Below are positions 1 to 9,028 of a stretch of 64,000 bases of DNA, piece after piece. How positions within the stretch are numbered: position 1 is the stretch's first letter; each line of letters opens with the position of its first letter. The position numbers were made by a program, and so were the translations under genes. The stretch lies in the NCBI GenBank assembly GCA_036785325.1, contig JAXIVH010000001.1, positions 21,969,455 through 22,033,454 of the forward strand, read 5' to 3'. The notes under the pieces were generated by a model. That model was not told the origin of the DNA and ran no database searches. It saw only the letters and a program-made list of their open reading frames with translations. The DNA is from Urophycis tenuis. Its lineage: Eukaryota; Chordata; Actinopteri; Gadiformes; Phycidae.

Positions 1-85
1 CAAGGATTCCGGGCTGGTGTTCAGCGTATTCCTGCTCAAATGAGCGGAGCGTCGAAAATAGGAATCGGGGGATTACTTTTCACAA
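1..85 (+). pseudogene. THAP zinc-finger first-exon fragment (copy 1)
   Basis: Reading from base 3, this stretch encodes PGWCSAYSC and later GITFHK. That matches the start of a THAP domain (C2CH DNA-binding zinc finger): the first Cys pair as C-x4-C, then the G-[IV]-x-FH segment. Coding ends at base 85 in the middle of the Lys codon, followed by GTAAGA, a good splice donor at the usual FHK/FHR position. No in-frame ATG is seen: the codon where Met would be expected is AGG. The rest of the THAP domain (second half, AVPY box) is absent downstream. It lies inside transposase intron 1. It may be a relic of another THAP-bearing transposon or a captured host exon. Confidence 0.62.
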
Positions 86-320
86 GTAAGATTTAACACT
101 AACGCACTATTAGTTGTATTATATTACCACAGAGTTGAGAAGGAGTACTGAAATCGTAGCCAGCTAGGCTAACAAACAAGAGTATGACCGTAATAGAATT
201 GCTTGTCAATGAAATGAATGAAGTGAAGAAATGACATACTTGAACAACATAAAGTTGAAATAGATGTTGAAGATAAAGATTGTAAAAGCCAACAGGGGTA
301 AAAGTTAGGACCACAGTCCA

Positions 321-323
<3 letters not shown>
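86..323. other. transposon intron sequence, no feature seen
   Basis: This AT-rich DNA follows the THAP-like donor. A 71-codon minus-strand open frame crosses it, with no recognisable domain and no support. I see nothing else in it. Confidence 0.5.

Positions 324-384
<61 letters not shown>
324..384. repeat. (TG)n microsatellite followed by a run of 32 G
   Basis: A TG dinucleotide tract runs to about 352, then an uninterrupted 32-base G tract occupies 353-384. The second transposon copy has the same tract with one extra TG and the same G length. The G run can form G-quadruplexes and is a likely site of replication or sequencing slippage. Confidence 0.95.
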
Positions 385-385
<1 letters not shown>

Positions 386-482
386 GTATTAGCGCTAGCT
401 AACTAGACAATCAGATGGACAGTGGCTATACATTATAGCTAGTCTATCTTTCCTATGGTGGCATCATGCCTTCAGTGTGCAT

Positions 483-650
483 ATTGTATCTCCCTCTGTC
501 TCTCTCTCAACTCTCCTTCTTACCTCTTCTCTCTGTCATGTCGTTCAACTCCCTCTTCTCCCTCTCACCTCTTCTCTCTGTCATGTCGTTCAACTCCCTC
601 TTCTTCCTCTCTCTCTCTCGACTCTCCCTCTCTTGCCTTTTCTCTCTATA
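483..650. repeat. pyrimidine-rich minisatellite, two 45-bp units
   Basis: This CT-rich tract contains two copies of a 45-bp unit built around CTGTCATGTCGTTCAACTCC, with degenerate TCTC on both sides. The second transposon copy has three units, which accounts for its 45-bp longer spacing. Open frames across it are low-complexity Ser/Leu/Pro and are not genes. Confidence 0.85.
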
Positions 651-781
651 GTGTAACACTCTGTAGTACCATTGATACACTTACTAAGCATCATGAAACT
701 TATAGCACGCCTAACCCACTCTATATATCTCTCTCTTCCCACTTACCTCACTTGTGAGGTAAACCATTACCAGTCATCAGC

Positions 782-1291
782 CATCCTTGTATTTGGTCCT
801 CATCGCACCTGAAGTCCCATCCTATGACTCCCTACCATCACCTGTTGCTGTCCCCTTGACCGGATTCCTGGCCTGCGCTACCTAGCGATCCACTACTGCC
901 CTATGACAATTCCCAATAGCTATGACAAGTCATCCTACACTGGACTATTTGAACTTTCTGACACTAAATGGGATTCATGCATTATCATACTGGTTATGTA
1001 ACCATCCTACATCTTTGTTACATACACCCCAGGTGGCTCTAGGCACCATGTTCTATTCTCTACACCTAACTAACCTATTCATTTATCATGTATACAAACC
1101 TTACTGCCCTGTAACTGACCCTAGGCAGATGGGTCAGGCCCTTGAGTCGTAGATCTGCATGAGGTTTCTTCCTATACAGTATGTATCTCCAATTATAGGG
1201 AGTTTTTCCTCTCTCTGAATGTTCAACACTGTCAAGTGCCATGAGTCGTGTAATGTTTTGATGCTCTATAAATTGAATTGAATTGAATTTT
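782..1291 (+). repeat. nested LINE/SINE-like element with (TTGAA)n tail
   Basis: The block around 1150-1291 reads GAGGTTTCTTCC, then GGGAGTTTTTCC, then CTATAAATTGAATTGAATTG. This is the 3' end I associate with widespread teleost non-LTR elements of the L2/Maui type and SINEs that share that tail. The preceding sequence from about 782, including GGCAGATGGGTCAGGCCC, probably belongs to the same element. The 5' boundary is not clear, and I found no clear target duplication or tRNA-like promoter. It sits in intron 1 of the transposase gene. Confidence 0.6.
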
Positions 1292-1996
1292 AACTTGTGT
1301 ATAATTCCCATAAACAAAGCAAATAAATTAAGTGAAAACTTAGTTCTCCAGCCCCATTCGTCTTTGTAAGGAAATGTTCTATTTTGTCTTTATTATTTTG
1401 TCAGAATGCACCAGAATGCTTCATTTTTATGTGAAAATCACAAATAATCTTCTGAGGGAGGATGACCCCAGACCCCCCTGCGGGGGTTTGGTTTTCAAGC
1501 TTTCAGCCCCACCCAAAATTCACCAGATGCCACTGATTATGATGCATTCTCATTTTAGGCAAAGTATAAGACAATACTTTCTTAACAGTATAATTGTAAC
1601 CTGAATAAGTCGTTCAAGTAACAATATTCAAATACTAACATTGTTGGGTAAGACAGAACTTGGTTTTATTCTGAATCCATTGAAACAGATTGGTGGTTTT
1701 AGCTGATATGAAAACGTTCAGGTGTTTATATATGTTATGTTTATTAAGTAGCCTATTTGGCAGATGCTTTAGCCTGCTAAAGTAGCCTAGGCCTAGATCT
1801 AACTATAGAATCACTCCTCCTCAACATAATGATGTGCAAAATACTATGTGTTTAGTTTTTGTAAATTGTGAATATTTAAGCCAACAACAGTAGACTACAA
1901 CACACAACAATAAGTAGTGATCTCAGAGAAATAATGCACATGGCATCTGGGCCTATAAGTAACTACTATATTTAATGCTATATCAATTTCATCCAG
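1292..1996. other. transposon intron 1, distal part
   Basis: This is AT-rich intronic DNA with no convincing coding capacity. A short C5-TGC-G5 hairpin lies near 1475-1490. The segment ends in a pyrimidine stretch and CAG at 1994-1996, used as the acceptor of exon 2. Confidence 0.6.
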
Positions 1997-2041
1997 GTGT
2001 GAGGATGGAGACGGATCAGGAAATGAAAGGCCAGGTAGCAG
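1997..2041 (+). other. transposase exon 2 (copy 1)
   Basis: The acceptor is TTCATCCAG and the donor is GTAGGT. The exon is 45 nt, encodes a Gly/Asp/Glu-rich stretch (CEDGDGSG) and starts and ends in phase 2. It is inferred from frame continuity with exon 1 of copy 2 and with exon 3. Confidence 0.6.
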
Positions 2042-4824
2042 GTAGGTCTAATATGAGGTGGAAGTGTAGGGCAGTCACTCTATTCTGTTCTGACCATAAT
2101 ACAAATTCAGCTAACTGATTTATTATGATTACTGATAAGACTGAATCAGAGAAATGTGTAATATGTGCAGTATGTCTGCAAAGTCATTAAGCTGGTTGTT
2201 TAATATGGGCTAGTGGACAAGACATGAGGGAGAGAGAGGAGACGGAGGAGACACCAACAGGTAGAGAGGAGGAGGAGACGCCAACAGGTAGAGAGGAGGA
2301 GGAGACACCAACAGGTAGAGAGGAGGAGGAGACGCCAACAGGTAGAGAGGAGGAGGAGACACCAACAGGTAGAGAGGAGGAGACGCCAACAGGTAGAGAG
2401 GAGGAGGAGACGCCAACAGGTAGAGAGGAGGAGGAGGAGGCCAAAGATGACATCAGGTAGGAAGCGTTTGAGTGTTGATTATTAGTTCCACACAAAATCA
2501 GACCTAATTCAGGGTGGTTGAAAGTTGTTTACTGGTCTTTTTACTGTATCTTTTTGGAAAATATCAGATCAGAGAGGGATGGAGGGTCAGAGGAAGAAGT
2601 GGAGGTGGAAAGAGGAGTTGCTAGGGAAAGAACTTTGCCACAAGACCCATCTGACTGGCCTGCACAACATGAGATAGGGGACTCTCTAAGACAGCTCTTG
2701 GTAGAGAATGGCCCACAGAAATGTCCTGATGGACCATACCCCAGATCGGAGAAAAGCAAAAGGTGTTTTTCCAAAGTTTATTGCTCACGCATTTTAACCA
2801 ATGGCGAAAAAGTACATCGGGATTGGTTATTATATTCTAAAAATGCTAACACAGTGTACTGCTTTTCATGTAAGCTTTTTGGCGGCGCTAAAGATGTTGA
2901 TAAACGCCTTGTTGTGGGGTATAGCAACTGGCAGTGTCTTTCCAAAACCTTACAAAATCATGAAATCAGCAGGTCCCACATAAGTAGTTATCTCATGTGG
3001 AAGGAACTAGCAGCCCGCATGCGCACAGGGAAAACAATCGACTATGACATACAAAGGGCACTAGACCGTGAAAAGGCACACTGGAGAGGTGTGCTCACAA
3101 GGGTAGTGGACTGTATTCTCTTTCTCGCTGAGCGAAACCTCCCTCTGAGGGGGAAAGATGTGAAATTAGGCAGTCAGAGAAATGGAAATTTCTTGGGTTT
3201 TCTGGAGGTTTTAGCCAGATATGACCTCACCATGGCAGCACATTTACAAAAGGTAGCCTCCAAAGAAACAACAGGATACCTGTCTTGGTGTACACAGAAT
3301 GAGTTTTTGCAATCTATTGCTGAGTGTGTCCTTACTCAAATCTGCATTCAGGTAAAAGCCTCCAAGTACTTTGCCATAGAATTGGATTGTACACCTGATA
3401 TTTCCAAACAAGAACAGGCCTCAGTAATTATTTGTTATGTGCATACAGACGAAAACAAAAAAGCAACAGTGCATGAGTCCTTTGTGGGTTTCACAGTCGT
3501 GAAGAACACCACTGGGCAAGGCCTTACGGACACCCTGTCTACTGTTCTGGACGGTCTGGGGTTAGATCTTGCTAACTGTAGGGGCCAAAGTTATGATAAT
3601 GGTGCCAATATGAGAGGAGTGCACAAGGGTGTGCAAGTCCTAGTGCAGCAGAAATATCCAGAGGCTCTGTTCATCCCCTGCTGTAGCCACAGTCTTAACC
3701 TTCTGCTGTGTGATGCAGCCTCTTCAAATAAAGTGTGTCTGACATTCTTTGGCACACTACAAAGACTGTACACAACATTCTCATCATCGGTAAAGAGGTG
3801 GGATGTCTTGCAAAAGTTTGTGGACATAACACTTAAGCCTTTGAGTGACACAAGGTGGGAAGCCAAAATACAGTCAGTTAAAGCTGTACGTTATCAATTA
3901 GGGGGCATTCTTGATGCTTTGGAACAGCTAGAGGAAACCTCAGGTGATAGCAAAACTGTCTCAGAGGCAAAATCACTGTCTGAAGAAATTACTTGCATGG
4001 AATTCCTTGTGTGCCTCATAATTTGGTATGACCTGTTGTCTGAAGTCAGCTTTGTTAGCAAAGCCCTGCAAGCAGCTGATGTCTCAATGGACATGGCTAT
4101 CAGAATGATTGATTCATTGAAGGAATTCATGCTTAAGTATAGAGAAGAGGGGTTCCAGAAATCAGTTGACATTGCACGCAAGTTAGCAGTTGAAATGGAC
4201 GGATGTCCAGTATTCAAACAAAGACGTATCAGAAAACCTAAAAGGTTTCGTGATGACACCAGCAGCAGTGAACATCTGCACCAGGAACCTGAAGATTACT
4301 TCAGATGCATGGTTTTCAATGTAATTGTTGATACGGTCATCCAGGAGCTGTCAGACAGATTCCAAAATCTGTTTCTTGTGTCCAAAAGATTCCGGTTCAT
4401 AGCCCAGATGGAACAGATGACTCAAGCAGAATTAGAGGAATCTGTGACCACATATGCCTTGTCTACCAATGATGTCTCTAGAGACATAATTCAAGAGATA
4501 TATCCTGCTAGCCGTCTGTTAAAAGGATGTAAAAAGGCTATAGACAAATTGAACTATCTTCTACAGGAAAATCTCAACCTGGTTTTCCCCAATTTGACTG
4601 TGGCCCTCAGAGTTTTCCTGACCATGCCAATGACCGTTGCCTCAGCTGAAAGATCCTTCAGCAAACTGAAGCTTATAAAGACCTACCTTCGGTCAACCAT
4701 GAGTAATGACAGATTAACACATCTCTCAGTGATCTCTATTGAAAATACTTTGGCCAGGTCTATTTCCTTTGATTCCATACTTGACAAATGGGCAAGTGTC
4801 AAGGCACGGAATGTTAAAATTTAG
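1997..4824 (+). CDS. hAT (ZMYM1-like) transposase, copy 1, exons 2-4
   Basis: The product would cut and paste this transposon by binding its terminal repeats in the nucleus. The model joins exon 2 (1997-2041), exon 3 (2214-2456) and exon 4 (2568-4824, stop TAG). Exon 1 is off-window. All junctions are GT-AG and phase 2. In order along exon 4: a TTF-type zinc finger (2724-2980; WLLYS, YCFSCKLF, H..SRSH); a DUF4371/RNase H-like core with candidate catalytic Asp in IELDC (3385) and in SYDNGAN (3595); the hAT CxxH motif (CCSH, 3679-3690) and RW motif (3853-3858); then the C-terminal hAT dimerisation region with the likely third catalytic acid, Glu in SAERSFS (4648). No stop or frameshift is seen. 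It differs from copy 2 at one residue (Arg at 2629-2631, Ile in copy 2) and by one silent change at 4122. Confidence 0.88.
2042..2213 (+). other. transposase intron 2 (copy 1)
   Basis: A 172-bp GT-AG intron, from GTAGGT to GGGCTAG. The acceptor has a weak pyrimidine tract, so this junction is the least certain of the three. Confidence 0.5.
2214..2456 (+). other. transposase exon 3 with Glu-rich minisatellite (copy 1)
   Basis: Positions 2251-2436 hold seven tandem units encoding TPTGREEEE (six of 27 bp, one of 24 bp). This gives an acidic low-complexity linker ahead of the zinc finger. The exon ends AG before GTAGGAAG. Joining to exon 4 rebuilds an Arg codon and stays open. Each minisatellite unit itself contains CAG/GTAGAG, a potential internal donor. 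Confidence 0.65.
2457..2567 (+). other. transposase intron 3 (copy 1)
   Basis: A 111-bp GT-AG intron from GTAGGAAG to AAATATCAG. Without splicing, exon 4 would have no ATG at its upstream end: the open frame reaches back only to a TTG at 2518. This supports the spliced model. Confidence 0.7.
2568..4824 (+). other. transposase exon 4 (copy 1), main coding exon
   Basis: This single 2,257-nt exon carries all recognisable transposase domains, and 751 complete codons run from 2569 to the stop. The continuous open frame and motif order (zinc finger, D, D, CxxH, RW, AERSFS) are those of hAT transposases. Confidence 0.92.
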
Positions 4825-5134
4825 TTAATTACTATGGTATCCCTTGGCCAGTGATGGACTTTTTTCAAGCATCTGTACTTTACTGAAGTATATACATTTT
4901 GGTGCTTTTTATTTTAACTTTTTGTTTTTTCTCTCCACTTTCTTACTTTTTTAATGTTAATGTGAAGTGTGAAATATGTGAAATCTGTTTAAGTAAACTA
5001 AAACGTGCATAAGTATATTGGCCTATTTATTTATTTATTTATTTATTTATCTATCTATCTATCTATCTATTGCGGGGGGGGGGCGCCAAAATTGTTTTTG
5101 CATACCCCCAAAAAACGGAGTAGTTGCGCCCCTG
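4825..5134 (+). other. transposase 3' region and right transposon end
   Basis: This AT-rich 3' flank has no AATAAA that I can see. It includes a TATT/TATC microsatellite (about 5021-5071) and a G/C tract. The last bases, GTTGCGCCCCTG, are the right terminal inverted repeat. Read on the minus strand the terminus is CAGGGGCGCAA, matching 9 of 11 bases of the left end CGGTGGCGCAA seen in copy 2. Confidence 0.8.
5021..5071. repeat. (TATT)n(TATC)n microsatellite
   Basis: Tetranucleotide tract near the right end of the transposon, present at the same place in copy 2 (51438-51488). Confidence 0.9.
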
Positions 5135-5142
5135 ACCCTCAA
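5135..5142. other. right 8-bp target-site duplication, copy 1
   Basis: The sequence is ACCCTCAA. The uninterrupted array has ACCCTCAC here, so the last base is changed. The same change occurs at copy 2 (51552-51559). Confidence 0.85.
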
Positions 5143-5255
5143 CCAAGGGAGGCCCCCCCGAGAGTGATCAATTCTCAAGGTGTGTCGTTTCCGAAATGGA
5201 ATTGGTATTGGGTTTAAGCTTTTTTAGGAGTGATCATTTGTTGAGGTAACGTCGA

Positions 5256-5273
5256 GGTAAGTAAAGGTAAGTA
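5256..5273 (+). promoter_or_regulatory. tandem splice-donor-like motifs (U1; in the units examined)
   Basis: GGTAAGTA occurs twice, ten bases apart, each a perfect match to the U1 snRNA-complementary donor core. On the minus strand a third GGTAAGTA lies at 5330-5323, just 3' of the 108-codon frame. The same arrangement recurs in the other units examined; U9 and U11 carry one change in the minus-strand motif. No matching acceptor or expressed exon can be shown, so function is unknown. Confidence 0.4.
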
Positions 5274-5379
5274 AAACACTTTTTAGGATACATTGTTTTG
5301 GTTATGGAGAGGAGGGGGCACATACTTACCCCCTGACCAGCACAAACCAGTTGTTAACACCGCTAGGTAGCCCTGGTTT

Positions 5380-5390
5380 GGCCAATCAGG
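5380..5390 (+). promoter_or_regulatory. CCAAT box / NF-Y-like site (U1; recurs in the array)
   Basis: GGCCAATCAGG fits the NF-Y consensus core. It sits inside the palindrome TTGGCCAA and between short CCCTG/CAGGG arms. It recurs in the other units examined. No start site is identifiable. Confidence 0.3.
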
Positions 5391-5439
5391 GCCGGAGCTT
5401 GGTTCTTGTCCTCTGTTGGGTCCAGATGAACTAGCAGAA

Positions 5440-5650
5440 AACTGGGGTCACGAAGGACCGAGGCCAGCCGTGACAAAGCACTGCCTCCACGGTCCCCCAA
5501 TGCAGCTATCCTCAGCGATGGGTGTCCAGACCTAGGAAAGACCAAGACCAGCCCCGACCAGCGGTGCCTTCCCAGTCGGTCCCAGGGTAGGAAAGGCCAA
5601 GGCCAGCCGCGACTAAGCACTGCCTCCCTGGCCCCTCCAGGACCCCATGC
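5440..5650. repeat. GC-rich internal repeats of about 50 bp (U1)
   Basis: Three diverged copies of a segment containing RCCRAGRCCAGCC, then CGACNA and a GC-rich TGCCTYCC/TGCCTTCCC stretch, lie in tandem. They make up most of the 108-codon minus-strand frame. The pattern is repeated in the other units. Confidence 0.7.
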
Positions 5651-5884
5651 CGAACAGCCTGTTGATAACAATTCCTGTGCCCCATACACCGCGCGACTAC
5701 AGAGATTGTGTAGGAAGTTGACCTTAGAGAAGACTCAATGGCTTACTTTCCTCACCCAAAACAACAATTTCTTGGGGTAGTCTATTCTCGCCGTAGGTAC
5801 TTCGGTAATGGGTTTTTTTGTGAAAAGTTTTCCGGATGAAATGCATGCTGGGTAATTGTCTTCTTGCTCCAATATGTCAAGTGT

Positions 5885-6775
5885 AGGTTAAGGTTAGGGT
5901 AGATTTAGGGGTAGAGTTAGCAGTTAACCTTAACGTTAGGTTTGAAGTAAATGGGAGGGGTTGCGGTTAGGGTTAAGGTTAGGGCTGAGGTTAGGGTTAG
6001 GTATAAGGTTACGGTTTAGGGTTAAGGTTAGGGTTAAGGTTAGGGTTACGGTTAGGGCTAAGGTTAGAGTAAGGGTTAGGGTTAGCGTTACGGTTAGGGT
6101 AAGGTTAGGGTTAGGGTTAGGGTTAGAGGTTAGGGGTTAGGGGTTAGGGTTAAGATGAGGGCTGAGGTTAGGGCTAAGGTTAGGGCTGAGGTTAGGGTTA
6201 GGTTTAAGGTTAGGGATAAGGTTAGGGTTGGGGTTACGGCTGAGATTGGGGTTAAGGTTAGGGTTGAGGTTAGGGTTAGTGTTATGGATAAGGTTAGGTT
6301 AAGTGTTAGGGCCAAGGTTAGGGTTAAGGTTATGGTTAAGATTAGGGTTAGGGCTAGAATTAGGGTTAGGGCTAAGGTTAGGGTTAGGGTTATGGCTGAG
6401 GTTAGGGTTAAGGTTAGGTTTGAGGTTAGGGTTAAGGTTAGGGCCAAGGTTAGGGTTAGGGTTAAGGTTAGGGTTAGGGCTAAGGTTAGGGTTAGGGTTA
6501 TGGCTGAGGCTAGGGTTAGGGCTAAAGTTAGGGCAAAGGTTAGAGTTAGGGTTAGCGTTAGAGTTAGGGTAGGGTTAGTGTTGGAGGTTAGGGTAGGCTT
6601 AGGGTTAGAGTTAGAGTAGGGGTTAGGGTTAGAGTTAGAGTAGGGGTTAGGGTTAGTGTTAAGGCTAAGGTTAGGGGTTGAGGTTAGTGTTAAGATTAGG
6701 GCCAAGGTAAGGGTTAGTGTTAGGGTTGAGTTAGGGTTAGGGCTAAGGTTAGGCCTATGGTTAGGGTTGGGTTCG
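5885..6775. repeat. degenerate TTAGGG-type block (U1)
   Basis: About 0.9 kb of G-rich hexamers on the plus strand: TTAGGG mixed with TTAAGG, CTAAGG, CTGAGG, TTGAGG and TTAGAG. Perfect TTAGGG runs are only two to four long. The hexamer is two codons, so long stop-free frames appear on both strands (up to 242 codons, T-L or N-P rich on minus; V-R or L-G rich on plus). They are artefacts of periodicity, not genes. An equivalent block occurs in every complete unit, starting about 740 bp in. Confidence 0.9.
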
Positions 6776-8946
6776 TTAGAGTTATCTCGATGACCCCCCC
6801 CACCTCATCCAACGACTCGGTAGTTGAATAGGGGATCAAAGGCAGTTGCACTCGCCAATATCTAGTCATCCGCAGCTCTCTTTTCCCATATTACCAAGAA
6901 TGAAGTAAAACGAAATGGTTATCTGTCTTGTTGTGATATAACCGCTGATTTGGAGATATAGACTTGTTTTTCCTTTTCCCAAAGGTTTTCTTTGTTCCAA
7001 GATGAAGGTCAATCTAGTTTGATTGAAGGTACTTCCAATGCATTGGTATATTTACTTATTTGAATAAAGACGAGTCACAGCTGGAGTGAGACTTTTCTTT
7101 TCCATTTCTATTTTAGTATAAACGTGCTATCGAAATATTAGGACACGTCATCAGTAGTGGACCCTGGGATCATAGGGTGTTTCTGGCCATTGTCACTATA
7201 CACCCTCACCCAAGGGAGGCCCCCCCGAGAGTGATCAATTCTCAAGGTGTGTCGTTTCCGAAATGGAATTGGTATTGGGTTTAAGCTTTTTTAGGAGTGA
7301 TCATTTGTTGAGGTAACGTCGAGGTAAGTAAAGGTAAGTAAAACACTTTTTAGGATACATTGTTTTGGTTATGGAGAGGAGGGGGCACATACTTACCCCC
7401 TGACCAGCACAAACCAGTTGTTAACACCGCTAGGTAGCCCTGGTTTGGCCAATCAGGGCCGGAGCTTGGTTCTTGTCCTCTGTTGGGTCCAGATGAACTA
7501 GCAGAAAACTGGGGTCACGAAGGACCGAGGCCAGCCGTGACAAAGCACTGCCTCCACGGTCCCCCAATGCAGCTATCCTCAGCGATGGGTGTCCAGACCT
7601 AGGAAAGACCAAGACCAGCCCCGACCAGCGGTGCCTTCCCAGTCGGTCCCAGGGTAGGAAAGGCCAAGGCCAGCCGCGACTAAGCACTGCCTCCCTGGCC
7701 CCTCCAGGACCCCATGCCGAACAGCCTGTTAATAACAATTCCTGTGCCCCATACACCGCGCGACTACAGAGATTGTGTAGGAAGTTGACCTTAGAGAAGA
7801 CTCAATGGCTTACTTTCCTCACCCAAAACAACAATTTCTTGGGGTAGTCTATTCTCGCCGTAGGTACTTCGGTAATGGGTTTTTTTGTGAAAAGTTTTCC
7901 GGATGAAATGCATGCTGGGTAATTGTCTTCTTCCTCCAATATGTCAAGTGTAGGTTAAGGTTAGGGTAGATTTAGGGGTAGAGTTAGCAGTTAACCTTAA
8001 CGTTAGGTTTGAAGTAAATGGGAGGGGTTGCGGTTAGGGTTAAGGTTAGGGCTGAGGTTAGGGTTAGGTATAAGGTTACGGTTTAGGGTTAAGGTTAGGG
8101 TTAAGGTTAGGGTTACGGTTAGGGCTAAGGTTAGGGCTAAGGTTAGAGTAAGGGTTAGGGTTAGCGTTACAGTTAGGGTAAGGTTAGGGTTAGGGTTAGA
8201 GGTTAGGGGTAAGGGGTTAGGGTTAAGATGAGGGCTGAGGTTAGGGTTAAGGTTAGGGCTGAGGTTAGGGTTAGGTTTAAGGTTAGGGATAAGGTTAGGG
8301 TTGGGGTTACGGCTGAGATTGGGGTTAAGGTTAGGGTTGAGGTTAGGGTTAGTGTTATGGATAAGGTTAGGTTAAGTGTTAGGGCCAAGGTTAGGGATAA
8401 GGTTATGGTTAAGATTAGGGTTAGGGCTAGAATTAGGGTTAGGGCTAAGGTTAGGGTTAGGGTTATGGCTGAGGTTAGGGTTAAGGTTAGGTTTGAGGTT
8501 AGTGTTAAGGTTAGGGCCAAGGTTAGGGTTAGGGTTAAGGTTAGGGTTAGGGCTAAGGTTACGGTTAGGGTTATGGCTGAGGCTAGGGTTAGGGCTAAAG
8601 TTAGGGCAAAGGTTAGAGTTAGGGTTAGCGTTAGAGTTAGGGTAGGGTTAGTGTTGGAGGTTAGGGTAGGCTTAGGGTTAGAATTAGAGTAGGGGTTAGG
8701 GTTAGTGTTAAGGCTAAGGTTAGGGGTTGAGGTTAGTGTTAAGATTAGGGCCAAGGTAAGGGTTAGTGTTAGGGTTGAGTTAGGGTTAGGGCTAAGGTTA
8801 GGCCTATGGTTAGGGTTGGGGTTGAGGTTATCCCTAGGGTTAGAGTTAGAGCTAGAGATTGAGGAAGGTAGAGTCAAGGTGAGACAGTCTGTACGGACTG
8901 AACTCACCCCCGCCGGATCGGGCTAGTACACTCTATCTCCCCCAAC

Positions 8947-8966
8947 TCCCTCATTTCCATGAGGGA
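8947..8966. other. short hairpin (U2; recurs in L units)
   Basis: Perfect 7-bp stem TCCCTCA/TGAGGGA around a 6-base loop, upstream of the TATA-rich stretch. Confidence 0.6.
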
Positions 8967-8984
8967 AGACAGGGGAGAAGAGAT

Positions 8985-9028
8985 GGGAGGAGTATATATA
9001 TTTAATATATTTTTTTTTAGTAAATAAA
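8985..9028 (+). promoter_or_regulatory. TATA-rich stretch plus AATAAA (U2; recurs in L units)
   Basis: GAGTATATATATTTAATA is followed by a T run and TAAATAAATAC. A TATA box closely followed by a polyadenylation-type signal is the layout of an LTR U3/R boundary. LTR origin is an inference; no terminal TG...CA or target duplication was established. Confidence 0.35.

Larger units (their letters stand above)
1..5134 (+). mobile_element. hAT transposon copy 1 (left end outside window)
   Basis: This is the right-hand 5.1 kb of a DNA transposon nearly identical to the complete copy at 45349-51551. Base 1 here corresponds to 46371 there, and the offset becomes 46417 after two small length changes. 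It contains a THAP-like exon remnant, microsatellites, a nested LINE/SINE tail, transposase exons 2-4 and the right terminus, which ends in GCGCCCCTG at 5134. The next 8 bases, ACCCTCAA, are the target duplication, followed directly by tandem-repeat unit U1. The hAT assignment rests on the 8-bp duplication, the terminal GGGGCGCAA-type inverted repeat and the transposase. The left end and exon 1 are not visible. Confidence 0.93.
5363..5689 (-). other. 108-codon minus-strand open frame (recurring in the array)
   Basis: This open frame begins MYGAQELL and ends GQTRAT. It matches no protein family I recognise: it is rich in Arg, Gly, Leu, Ser and Trp and has no signal peptide or clear membrane segment. 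The DNA is GC-rich and built of three diverged ~50-bp repeats, which could explain the lack of stops. It recurs at 7430, 10183, 12243, 15031, 20584, 22644, 25436, 27503, 30276, 32343, 35116, 37913, 40697, 42855, 51780, 53847, 56624, 58684, 61374 and 63453, and is broken in U6. A minus-strand donor-like GGTAAGTA lies about 30 bp past its stop. It is probably not a gene, though transcription is possible. Confidence 0.3.
5143..7209. repeat. array unit U1 (S, 2,067 bp)
   Basis: First unit after transposon copy 1. The minus-strand 108-codon frame is at 5363-5689 and the telomere-like block at about 5885-6775. It belongs to the same subtype (called A here) as U17 and U21, sharing GAGGTTAGGGCTAAGGTTAG just after the AAGATGAGGG landmark and a triple GGGTTA run before it. 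Confidence 0.95.

Noticed and set aside
455..757. Ser/Leu-rich 100-codon plus-strand frame (115 codons in copy 2)
   Set aside because: It is translated CT-rich minisatellite within an intron; its length changes with the 45-bp repeat count.
2187..2495. Minus-strand Ser/Val/Pro repeat frame opposite exon 3
   Set aside because: It is a mirror of the Glu-rich coding minisatellite; no other support.
2518..2567. Transposase start at the TTG at 2518
   Set aside because: It is not an ATG, and the first 16 codons are intron-like, ending in TATCAG. Splicing from 2456 keeps the frame and extends to a real ATG-containing first exon in copy 2.
5323..5340. U1 snRNA gene or pseudogene starting ATACTTACC in each unit
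   Set aside because: Only the 9-base 5' end matches (it is just the complement of a splice donor), with a separate TCACGAAGG 120 bp away. The rest of U1, its Sm site and a proximal sequence element are absent.
8203..8907. Long Thr/Leu- or Asn/Pro-rich minus-strand frames (up to 242 codons) and Val/Arg- or Leu/Gly-rich plus-strand frames in the TTAGGG-like blocks
   Set aside because: A 6-bp repeat is two codons, so stops are systematically absent. The proteins are low-complexity and present in several frames and on both strands.
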